From positions 20,375,561 through 20,439,560 of the forward strand of contig NC_088775.1 of NCBI RefSeq assembly GCF_954871325.1: DNA of 64,000 nt, in the 5' to 3' direction. This DNA is from Gordionus sp. m RMFG-2023 (Eukaryota > Nematomorpha > Gordioida > Chordodea > Parachordodidae). Under the pieces are notes generated by a model. It was not told the origin of the DNA. It was given only the letters and a program-made list of their open reading frames with translations, and did no database searches. Positions 37,201 to 46,261 of the stretch are shown one piece after another. Each line of letters starts with the position of its first letter. The first letter of the stretch is position 1. Made by a program: the position numbers and the translations under genes.

Positions 37201-40200
37201 AAAGAGATCTCCTCCCTATTTTTGAGTTAAAAGGACAAATTTTGAACTTGATTCAAAATAATTCTGTGATAATTATAAAAGGACCAACAGGTTGTGGTAA
37301 AACGACTCAGGTTAGTTTTGAATTACATTTATTTACTATTATTATTTGATTATGTTTTTTTAAAATTCATTTATATTATGTTTAATGTGAACTTCAAATT
37401 AATTATTTTGAATACTAAATTTCATTTGATGAATGTGATAATTCCAGAGTTTGATACAATAGGAAAATTGGCTCAAGTTCTATAATTTTTGAAATAAATC
37501 ATTCTGGTTATTTGAGAAGTAGATTTTATTTCATAAGATTTTTAAAATTGGGTTTGGGTTCTTAAATTTAAATCAGTTGATCATGCAAAAAATAAATAAA
37601 CTCAAAATAATCACAACATTTTCAACAATTTATACAAAGTTGAAATTCCTTATAAAAAATGGGTTCTGGTTCAATAGGGTTCTTTTCATATCCAGAAAAA
37701 TAAAGACTTATAAAATTTAGTAAAAATAATAGAAACATCAGTAAAAATTTATTTTACTATATTATCACTTTTCATAAAATTAATTTATAATAAGAATAAT
37801 ACAATACAATTTTAAAAATAAAATTCTATTTATTTTTTAAATTTTATAAGTGAATTAAATTAAAATATCGATTTGTGATGGTAAAATTTTTACATAAAAT
37901 GAAGTACTCGAAAATATAATAAAAATGAATTTTTATGAAATATACACTAGAGGCCTTCAAATGAAAGAATTTATAGGATTGGCCCTATTGGAATTTACTT
38001 TTGCTCAGCTTGTTCCATTTTCAATTTTTTTATTAAGTTTGTCAAGTCTAACCCAAAATATAAGTTGAAATCCTAAACTAAATCTATTTATAATATTGTG
38101 GAATGGTTAATTTACAAACATCACTCTTATCACTATCAAATTTTAGAATTCATAATCCATCCTAATATAGTTTGCCATACCTAGACCAAATAACAATATT
38201 ACAGACTAGAGTCTACCGAGACGACTTTTTGGAGGCCGATCCGATCCTATATTCCCGATATTAAATTGATATCGACTGATTGCCGATCCGATATCAATCT
38301 AATTTTGTATTCTGTAAAGATACCAATTAATTTTTAATATACTTTTTATTAGTATAACATCTATAATTTAACTTACCATAACTTTGTCATTTAAATATAT
38401 TACAATGATCAGTTATAGTTTATATTCAATTCAATTGTAATTTTTTAAAAGTATATAAAATATTTTTATTGTTAAATCACTTTTATAATAAGTAATAACA
38501 TTAATCTATATATATAATAAGTAATAAACAAATATATTATGAAATTTGAAATTAATACTTAAAATAATATTTAACATTAGTATATCGAAGATTTCTTTTT
38601 AGAAATACCAAAATTTCCAATTTACCAGAGGTCAGCCTTTAGCGATGGTAACTGTCAATATCACCAGCTTCACTAAAAACAGATTCTGAAGAGATTATCA
38701 CACTATAAACAGAATGCTCAAAAAACAATAATATGGCAGAATGTTTATTAATTTATTATTAAAAAAATATACATAGAAATGCAATTTTATTTATAAAAGT
38801 AAATGATTTTAGAACATTTTATTTTTGTTGAATACGCCATTTTATATCGGATCAGAAATATTTATAAAATTGACCTATAACCGATATTTAAAATGGGTGA
38901 ATTATCGGGCCGATTTGATAAAAAATTTCGTTACATTCGACCTCTAATATACATTTTTAGAAATTTTAAATAGGTTCTAGTTCTTATAAATATTTAAAAG
39001 GGCTTCAATCCCTATAGTTTTTATTGTTCATGTACTTCCAGTTTCAAACTCATAGGTTATAGTATTATAAATATATTATTAATGGTCATTATATAAATTC
39101 TTTTCATATAATTTTAACTTCTATAAAATAAATAATTAGGTCCCTCAATACATATTAGATGATTATATGGAAAAAGAGAAAGGTGGTGAATGTAGTATTT
39201 TGGTGACTGAGCCCAGAAGGATGAATTGTTTATTAGCTGCTGAACGTGTTTGTGAAGAAAGGCTAGAGAGCTTGAGTGGGGATACAAGTGCAGTTGGATA
39301 TACAACCCCATTTATTACAAAATATCCTCGCCCATTTGGCTCTATTTTATTTTGCACTACAGGTTTTCTTAATAAATTTTTAATGTTTAATATATATAAT
39401 ATTTTTAAAAATAGAATATTTAGTCAAAAAACTGGAAAAAGGGCTTAAAGGTGTTTCCCATATTATTATTGATGAAATTCATGAAAGAGATTTATATGTA
39501 AATAATCACATATATAAATATAATGTATTTTTTGATCAATTTGTTTATCAAGTGTGCTATGAAAGATTGACTAATTTTAATTATTTTCTGTATTTTTATA
39601 TTTCAGACTGATTTTTTACTTCTTGTGTTGAAAGGCATGATTTCCATATATCCTAATATAAAGATCATACTTATGTCAGGCTCCAGAGACACCGAGAAGT
39701 TTTCAAAATATTTTGATGATTGTCCAGTTATAGAAGTTTTTGTAAGATCGTATCCAGTTCAAAGTTTTATTTACGATAGTTTTCGGTAATATTTTAAAAT
39801 GATATATTGTAGGGTATTTTTTGGAAGATTGTGTTCAAATGACTAATTTCGATTTCGATGGCTCTGTGTCATCAGCCATAGCAAAAATCGCTATGAAAAG
39901 AAAACAAAAACTAGAGAATACTGATATAAAACTAAATGGTATAAAAAAATTATAAATCGAAATTAGGATTCTGTTAATTCCTTTTTTAAATAAGCTAATT
40001 TTTTACACTAATCACATTTTAGCAACTGTTAATAAAAAATCATTGATATTAAATTCATATGGCAATTTCGCCATCCTTATCGATTTTTTACCAAAAGAGT
40101 TATAGATATAGTAATATAGATAAAACAATCTATCTTAGATAAATGTCTGGCAATTTTTTATCATTATTTTTTAAATATAAAGGTGAAGGTGATGAAATAG

Positions 40201-43200
40201 ATAATGTTGATGAAAATAATGATGACACTCGAACAAAAATTGATGAAACAATGAAATATGACGAAAATTTTATGAATATTAATTTAAACGCATGTGTATC
40301 TAAAGCATATAAGCCTGAAACTCGACATGCTTGCTCAAAATTGATGGAGAATGATATATCCTTTGAATTGATTCATGTATATATTTTTTATGAGATTAAT
40401 TGATAATATTTAGATATTAATTATTTAAATTAGGCATTACTAGAATATATTGATAGTTTACAAAATCCGGGTGCTACACTTATAATTTTCCCAGGAATAA
40501 CCTACATCACTAGTTTCAATAAATATCTTATAAACATTCCAAAATATAGTAAAATTTATTAAATAGATGCTAGCAATACATTCTCCCTTAGATAATCCAC
40601 AAACATGTCGAATTTTTCAATTCCACTCTTATATAACCCATGAAGAACAAAGGAAAGTCTATCAATTAACTCCTGTTGGAATTAATAAAGTTGAAAACTT
40701 AAAATTTTATTACTCCTTTGTATAAAATTTTTGTTAATTTGATATTTATTTTTAATATTGATTTAATTTTTTGTTTCTAGATCATATTAGCTACAAATAT
40801 AGCAGAAACAAGTGCTACAATAAATGATGTTATATATGTTGTCGATACCTGCAAAGTTGACACCAGAATATACGCCCCTGCTAATGATTCAATTTATTAT
40901 ATAACTCGATTTGCTTCAAAATACAATTTAGAGCAAAGAATGGACAGTGCTGGCAGGGTTAAGCCTGGATTTTGCTTTCATTTGTGTAGCAGAGCTCGAT
41001 ATGAAACGTTTGTTTAAGCTTTAATACATTAAATCTTTACCTATCAAAGATAATTCAATATCTGTATTGGCCCAATACATTTAATCTTTACCCAATACCA
41101 AAATTTGGCAAATTTTGTTAATGCCTCTTCTTTCTCTTATTGTACATAGAAAATATCTATTATTTATCTATTTAGAGATAAAGTTTTTATTTTTAAAAGC
41201 TTATTTGATTTTGACGTTATCTGGGTAATACCAACTGATCACCAATATTAACCCATACAATTTTACTAACATTATCGGAAAAATTGCGGTCTATACTAGG
41301 TTGGACATAAGTGGGTAAAATCGAAAAAATTTTCTAGCAAAATGAGCTGAAAACACTATTTAGATATTTCATTATTGCATAAATTTAGCAAACCAACCAA
41401 TGAATTAATTTTTTAGCTTTGGGTGGGTAGGTTAAACAAAATTATTATATAAATAGATCAGTGGATGAATTTTATGGGCTAGCTGGTGAGCAGGTTAAAA
41501 ACCCCATTGTAGACCTATGGTCTATATCCACCTTTATATACTATAATTTATCTTGACAGTTTTTATAAGTTTATTATACGTTATTAATTTATATATATAT
41601 ATAAAATCATATTTTAAAGTTTGGATGACACCTTGGCCCCAGAAATCTTTTCAGCTCCACTACACGAAATATGCTTGATTATTAAACACCTAAAATTAGG
41701 TAACATTGCTGCATTTTTATCAAAGGCTATTGATCCACCTTTAATCGAATATGTTAATGCTAGCCAAGCTAGTCTTATAGCAATGGGGGCCCTACAACTT
41801 CTAAAAAACGAATCAAAGGATAATATTAAGTTAACATCCTTAGGCAATATCCTAGTTACACTACCCTTTGAACCAAAAGTTGGCAAAATGGTCATATTTG
41901 CTACTATTTTAGGGTAATATCATTATTTATGAATTGGTTTATGTTTTTTAACATAATATTATGATAATGGCTCGATGTTTTTTACACAGTCGAGCAAATG
42001 TTTTAAGCATCATACTGCATCCTAATGTTTTTTTAAACTATTATTTTTCCAGATCTGTTAAAAATTGCAAAAGTAGGTTTTTGAAATTTGTATTCAAGCT
42101 AATGTTATATTAATTTTATAAATATAGCTTTGAAAAGTTTATATTTTCTGATAGAATAAAGTTTTAGTTTTTTTTATTAGTTATCAAAAAGTTTTTTAAT
42201 TCATATGCCTGAGACTGACCTTTATATTGCAAATGTGATATAAAGTTAATAATTTTGATTTCTTGTTATTAAATTTTTACACTACAAATGGATATAGGCA
42301 TAATAATCTAGCTCCTACCCATACGAATTTTGTATTAATTATATTTTAAAAATTATAATACAGATTGGGAGATTCGTTATCTGTTATTGCAGCATTTATG
42401 TATTATCAAAGGTTTTTTGACATTGAAATCAAAAAATCTAAATTAACTTTCCAAGAAACCCACGGTCGACTCAGTGATCAGGTCTCTCAACTCATAACAT
42501 TTCAAAGATGGGAAAAGGCCAAGTTAATTATAATCTTTTCTATCAAATATATCTTACACAGTGTGCAAAAAAGCTATAATCATAATAAAATTTCATTAGT
42601 AATTTTAAGTAATTAATATTTATTTTTCCTATTACATTTTAGAACTAAAGTTAAAAATATATAGTTTTAAACATATATACATCTCAATTCTTATATATTT
42701 TATTTTAAGATTGTGAATATTTATATTTAAAAAAAAATAATTAGGAATATTGATGAAATTACGGAAATCAATTACTGCAAAGAAAATAATATTCCAATTG
42801 CCTACCTGAAACTGATAAATGAAACCAAAAATATAATCAAGAAACATATAAATAGTATTGGATTTGATTTAGAGATCTTAAAATCAAGCAATATCGATAC
42901 AAATTCTGACAATAAACTAGATATGGTAATATCATTTAATATAACATTAAATTACCAATTAAATTTTTACCTATCATAGCCAAAATATTGAACAATTAAG
43001 GTAATAATTTATTTCCACTCCATCTTCTTAGTTTAATTTTTAAAACAATTTAGTTCCATTCCTATCATTAACGTGAATGAAAAATAATAAATTAAATAAC
43101 AAACAAAATTTTATTTTTAAATGGTTGTTTTATCAATAAAAATCATATCTGTACTTAAATAAACGAATAATGAAATATGTTCTATTACTTTTCAAATTAA

Positions 43201-44195
43201 ACTAATATAATATATAAATGTTTTTTTAAACCCTTATTAATTGGTTAATATTTTTTATAGGGTTGTCATGGTTATGGTTTATTTTGGGTTTCGCGGTTCC
43301 GGTGTCTTATTTTTTAAGAACTTAAATTCTTTAATAGCATATAATATAACTTTTTTATTGCCATTTAAAACACCTATTTTATTCTTTAAATTTAAGTATT
43401 GTATTATGAGAAATAACTAACATTTAAGTTTTTCTCACATAAGCATTAATTTTATTTATGTTCATAGTAATTAAAATTTTTTATAAATATTTATGTTCAA
43501 TATAATTTTAGTAAAATTTATTGCATATTATATATATTTATATAGATACTTGCTCTATTGTGCATAGGATGCAATACAAACTTTGGTTATCATATACGAA
43601 AAAGAAAAGTAATGATTGTAGGTGGGAATGAAGCTTTGATTAGTCGAAAATCAATTTTGTGTTCCAACAATATATTTCATAGTCCATTTATGGTTTTTGG
43701 AGAAATGGTATATAAAATTTTTAGTATTTATATATATATTTTTTTAAACAGACTAGTACTAAAAGAAGTGCCTTGATTGACAAAATATCTGAGATATCAT
43801 TAATTGATATTTTAGTATTTGGAACCTTTAAACTAAAAATTTTGGATAATAACATCGTTTTAATTGATAATTGGTAAAAAATTTACTCTAATTCTATAAA
43901 TTTTATTTTTTTATAATATATTAGGATTAAACTCAAAGTAGACCCCTACATTTTATCTAAATTCACTTCATTGCGAAGTGTTGCTGAAAAATTACTCGAA
44001 ACTTTATGTTTCAATCCCAGTTTTTTGAATGAAATAAGAGTATGTCAAAGTAAACCAGGATTTAACAAGTTAAACAATAAAAAGGATGATACAGCCACGA
44101 AAGCAGTTCTTCTTATAAATGGACTTTACAAAATTTGTGAAATTGATTCTATTAAAGCACATGAAAGTATAATACTCTGCAATTTCATTCATTAA
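19482..44195 (+). CDS. DHX9: MLE/DHX9-type DExH RNA helicase, 27 exons
   Basis: ATP-dependent RNA/DNA helicase of the maleless/RNA helicase A family, nuclear and acting on structured RNA. Exons: 19482-19592, 19634-19771, 19813-19876, 19945-20051, 20328-20467, 20535-20581, 34966-35099, 36045-36134, 36180-36293, 36460-36514, 36948-37015, 37062-37139, 37191-37310, 39140-39362, 39424-39497, 39607-39763, 39813-39938, 40183-40376, 40434-40548, 40592-40689, 40781-41007, 41620-41913, 42364-42522, 42745-42925, 43546-43707, 43752-43873, 43925-44195. All phases agree: 1,222 residues (human DHX9 has about 1,270). Start [12 protein letters not shown] is the family N-terminus. Two dsRNA-binding domains (about 3-83 and 149-235), SNWNPWTS (about 340), motif [11 protein letters not shown] (413-422), DEIH (513-516), NIAETS, HA2/OB region to WIKLKV. 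Odd: SGS at motif III (545-547), QRMDSAGR at motif VI (803-810), TEPRR for TQPRR, and no RGG tail. Confidence 0.93.
20981..21400 (-). pseudogene. hAT fragment with transposase C-terminus
   Basis: It starts with a hAT-like end, CAGTGTTGTTAAACGCC, then GTAGC-rich sub-terminal repeats. The minus strand 21,320-21,200 reads [20 protein letters not shown] then HRSRFGDD, the hAT dimerisation motif (SxASAERxFS). The other end was not found; it is probably truncated where LINE sequence begins near 21,415. Confidence 0.65.
21789..23841 (+). mobile_element. 2.05-kb hAT transposon with decayed transposase
   Basis: Ends TAGATGTGAGATGGGCC and GGCCCGCGCCCACCTCTA, exact 8-bp duplication ATTGATAC (21,781-21,788 and 23,842-23,849). 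Sub-terminal GGGCG/GGGCGTG repeats are GC-rich. The transposase runs left to right in the plus strand from 22,043 to about 23,630 and nearly fills the element, so this was an autonomous copy. It is now broken by several stops and frame changes. Confidence 0.9.
22043..23630 (+). pseudogene. hAT transposase, decayed
   Basis: The first 125 codons are open: [31 protein letters not shown] (the family's TDxWT block), ELKEFVLT. Then, across several frames: [19 protein letters not shown] (TDNGAN block), [24 protein letters not shown], and at 23,394-23,560 [20 protein letters not shown] then [13 protein letters not shown], the dimerisation region (SxxSERxFS). Catalytic aspartates of the first two blocks are visible. 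At least four frame or stop breaks. No zinc-finger BED domain was recognised at the start. Confidence 0.85.
24031..26784 (+). mobile_element. 2.75-kb TIR element, GGGTCATTCC family, copy 1
   Basis: Ends GGGTTATTCCATGTCATAT and TGACATGGAATGACCC, with TTTTCGGCCGACCCCTTTC next inward on both sides, and long TIRs of about 560 bp ending at the shared AAAATAGATGGCGCT (24,516 and, inverted, 26,288). The 4-bp target duplication ATAC (24,027-24,030 and 26,785-26,788) splits the LINE reading frame D-Y-T-C-V, so the insertion is exact. It carries a decayed protein gene (24,860-26,100). I cannot place it in a named superfamily. Confidence 0.85.
24860..26100 (+). pseudogene. Unclassified transposase-like protein, decayed copy 1
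   Basis: Plus-strand frames read [35 protein letters not shown] then [34 protein letters not shown] and, in other frames, the [17 protein letters not shown] block, [26 protein letters not shown]. Proteins with FxxLRPKxxxxxGASGTHxVCxCxxHQN followed by DGxGGxxKR are scattered through arthropods, cnidarians and molluscs, as I recall under uninformative names (for example Cc8L18.2-like). Position between TIRs argues that they are transposases. Several stops and frame breaks interrupt this copy. The antisense open frames 24,964-25,200 and 25,279-25,479 are shadows. Confidence 0.6.
28178..29500 (-). pseudogene. Unclassified transposase-like protein, copy 2
   Basis: The minus strand from about 29,490 reads [40 protein letters not shown] (cysteine-based N-terminal domain), then in the middle degraded sequence, then 28,688-28,455 [19 protein letters not shown] with [16 protein letters not shown], and 28,462-28,178 [35 protein letters not shown]. 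These match copy 1 in order, and the N-terminus matches the frame at 63,845-64,000. At least two frame breaks and a degraded middle part are present. Together the three copies outline a zinc-binding N-terminus, a GASGTHxVC centre and a WLGxV C-terminal domain. Confidence 0.65.
29718..29964. mobile_element. 247-bp GC-rich-ended hAT MITE
   Basis: Ends TAGTGATCTGCCCG and GCCTAACTTTGCAGATCTCTA, near-perfect 8-bp duplication (ATTATAAG left, ATAATAAG right). Same family as 13,467-13,934, here about half the size and in inverse orientation. GGCCCG-rich flanks, AT-rich centre. Confidence 0.85.
30600..31839. other. Intron 6 spacer with tandem duplication and (CTTT)n
   Basis: The stretch from TATAGTCCATTTATAA at 30,603 recurs at 30,737, about 135 bp later. 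The 30,637-30,728 segment (GGGGCTAAATAATTTTTTTT, CCTAGAATGAAAATAAT) is also a diverged copy of 20,855-20,940, the left flank of the outer hAT. A CTTT microsatellite lies at 31,194-31,246. No gene seen. Confidence 0.7.
31840..34556. mobile_element. Fold-back TIR element, GGGTCATTCC family, non-autonomous
   Basis: Left GGTCATTCCATGTCAAATCG, right CGATTTGTCATGGAATTACC. Arms of about 440 bp match (AGCACTCTAAAATTTT, TCCAAAGATAT, AAAAATGGCTATCGAGA and complements), then ATAGATGGCGTTATA at 33,733. The left arm is split by a hAT at 31,978-33,375. Without it the element is about 1.3 kb. No coding sequence was recognised in the loop. Confidence 0.8.
31978..33375 (-). mobile_element. 1.4-kb hAT element with transposase remnant
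   Basis: Ends TACTGATGTTAAAAGTTAC and GTTACCTTAACATCACTA, exact 8-bp duplication ATCACATC (31,970-31,977 and 33,376-33,383). AACTAGTTAC repeats fill both ends, as in the outer intron hAT. The minus strand around 32,460-32,340 reads [20 protein letters not shown] then [18 protein letters not shown], the hAT dimerisation motif. The rest of the transposase is deleted or degraded. Confidence 0.85.
34557..34965. other. End of helicase intron 6, no gene recognised
   Basis: AT-rich DNA. A 74-codon minus-strand open frame (34,915-34,691) is not recognised and could be chance or transposon debris. The acceptor TAAAATAG precedes helicase exon 7. Confidence 0.4.
37311..39139. other. Helicase intron 13 with hAT remnant
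   Basis: A 1.8-kb intron. At about 38,209-38,945, TAGAGTCTACCGAG and ATTCGACCTCTA ends with CGATCCGATATC repeats enclose a minus-strand trace of a hAT dimerisation region ([14 protein letters not shown], about 38,700-38,640). The rest is featureless AT-rich DNA. Other helicase introns over 300 bp (35,100-36,044; 36,515-36,947; 41,008-41,619; 41,914-42,363; 42,926-43,545) hold no gene that I can see; 43,258-43,310 has a GGGTTTCGCGGTTCCGGTG fragment typical of MITE ends. Confidence 0.55.
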
Positions 44196-44746
44196 ATATA
44201 GCTTTTTATTAAATGCAAATTTAAATCAATGCAAGTTAATTATATGGTTAATATACAAATTTGATAGCCATAAACGACAATTATATATTTAATAGCAATA
44301 AATGGTACTAATTTAAAATTAATGGCCATCATCAGAATGTTACTAGGAATCATAAAAAATTTTAAAATTATAGTGTTTGATATAAAAGCTGAGGTTTTTG
44401 TTCAAAGTGTCTCGAAATTGTTTCAAGGCTTTTTTGGCTGATGAGTTTGATCAGTGATTCCCCCCTTTTTTTTGACGAATATATTATTTCCAGCTAAGTT
44501 TGAATATTCACAATGATTCCTATTAGATCATAATTACTACTGGAGGAGGAAAAGTCTACTTTCCCATATCCCAAGGAGTTGGAATGCCCATCAGGCTATG
44601 AATTATATGTTCCCGTTCTAAATTATGAAGAACAAAACAGCAAAAAATTGGAAATCTCGTTTATATCTTATTGAAATTTTTTAGTAAATTTGAAATTGTT
44701 ATTAATAGATGCTATGGAAGTAAACACTATTTTTTATATTTTAGAA
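44196..44746. other. Intergenic gap between helicase and proline-rich gene
   Basis: 550 bp downstream of the helicase stop. The stretch 44,538-44,676 is open with coding-like composition (LLLEEEKSTFPYPKELECPS), but no splice joins it in frame to the next gene, so it stays unassigned. It could be a leader exon of the downstream gene or a further helicase exon. Confidence 0.35.
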
Positions 44747-46067
44747 ATGGATATGGATGACCAGAATATAATGGGGGAATTAAATAGACTAAATAACTAT
44801 GTACTTTTAGAGGAAGAAGCAGGAGATGAAGATGGAGATAAATTGAGCGTTTTATCCTACAATTCGGGTGATTCATATCATGCTTCCCATGCTAAATTAA
44901 TCAGGTTTAAGCATGCAGCCCTGGTGGACCATTCAACCAACTACAATCCCAAATTAAAAGATTGCACATTCATTCCCACCAACCTTGGATCTCTGTTACA
45001 AAGTATTGACAAAAAGGATGAAATACCAGAAGCTTCATCTTATGATATCAACACCTACACTGATGATCATGTTGATTTAGTTAAATATGATAAGGGTCGA
45101 CCTCCATCATTCTTTTCTCCACGACCTCTTTTTAGTCGCTTTAGAGGACCACCACCACCATTTATGCATCGACCACCTGGACATTTCAGACATTTAGCAC
45201 CTTTTCGTCATTTTGGAGGTCCTCGTCCTTATCGTCCACCCATGATGTGGGATAATAAATCCAATAAACGCTATTTCCTTAGTGATGTTAACAAACGCAA
45301 GAAAAAAAGGAAAACGACAACACCAATTACTGCTAACAAAGTTAATGCTACTTCTGGTTCAGCAACTGTTGATAGTGCACCAGCCCCACCACCTCCATTC
45401 ATTGATACCTCAAATATAACAAGCGAAAATATAAAAGGTGTTCGTATTGACCAATTGGATGATAAAACGAGGGATATTGTACTTAGAGCCCGCAAAAGAG
45501 CCAAAAGGGAACGTTACATGAAAAATAAAAAGGATCAAGAAGGTAGTACAGGTAATTTAAGTTATTTTTTATTATAATTATTATTTTTTGTTATAAATCA
45601 CAGGGAATGCGGTTGCATCTAAATTTACAAATAAAAGACGCTCTTTTAACCAAAATAAGAAGTTTAATCTAGCTCCTTTCCCCAAAACTGGTGCAAATAA
45701 ATCATCAATCACCCCCTCCTTGAATTCTTCTCTTAACAGTAATCCCCCAACTACACCATCTTCCAATACATTTGCATATAAACCAACATCCAATCTTAAA
45801 TTTAATAAATTTAAAAAGCCACTAAGTGCATCTTTTACTAAAGCAACAGGTCCACCTGCCAATTCATTCAAATTTACTGAATATTCGAACTTGAGCAATC
45901 CACAAACTGTGCAACAAGCAGGATCTCAAATGAACTACAATGATCCATCAGTTGCTGCTATGTTTAATATGTTTAATGCTGGCTATCCCAGCATGCCAAA
46001 CCAGCCTCCATTTAACTCTTTTATGCCTAATCAATACGGTTTTTATCCAAATTTTCCCTTTCAATAA
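44747..46067 (+). CDS. Unrecognised proline/asparagine-rich basic protein, two exons
   Basis: Exons 44,747-45,551 and 45,604-46,067 (52-bp intron, GT-AG, phase consistent) give 422 residues. I do not recognise the family. The start used is the MDMDDQNIMGEL methionine, just after an acceptor-like TTTTAG; an upstream exon or an earlier methionine at 44,690 is possible. Order: acidic N-terminus (EEEAGDEDGD, about 25-35), a Pro/Phe/Arg-rich stretch (RPPSFFSPRPLFSRFRGPPP, MHRPPGHFR, about 125-165), a lysine-rich nuclear-signal-like run (NKRKKKRKTTT, about 185-195), PAPPPPF, a charged helix-like segment with RARKRAKRERYMKNKKD (about 250-266), then an Asn/Ser/Pro-rich tail ending MPNQYGFYPNFPFQ. No fold is visible, so a disordered nuclear or RNA-associated protein is likely. 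AATAAA overlaps the stop. Confidence 0.8.
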
Positions 46068-46261
46068 AAAATAAAAACTTTTTTGTAATAAATGCATTAT
46101 CTAATTTTATTTTATACTTTTTTCAAATTTAGTTTACACGTTTATTTTTAAAAATATAGTTAGTTATATTATTGCTTAGTTATACTAAAAATACACCATT
46201 ATAACATATTTCAATTTATTAATTATATTTTGTATAAATAAATGTGATATCATACATAAAA

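Noticed and set aside
39763-39812. Helicase exon 16 reading on to SFIYDSFR before a later donor
   Set aside because: Splicing at CAAA/GTTTTA gives YPVQRYFLED, matching the family without extra residues.
40549-40591. An 18-nt ultra-short intron (GTAAAATTTATTAAATAG) in the helicase
   Set aside because: It leaves the wrong frame. A 43-nt intron using the acceptor CCCTTAG restores frame and matches the family alignment.
41614-41895. A 93-codon minus-strand gene
   Set aside because: It is antisense to helicase exon 22, whose plus-strand frame matches DHX9 ([16 protein letters not shown]).
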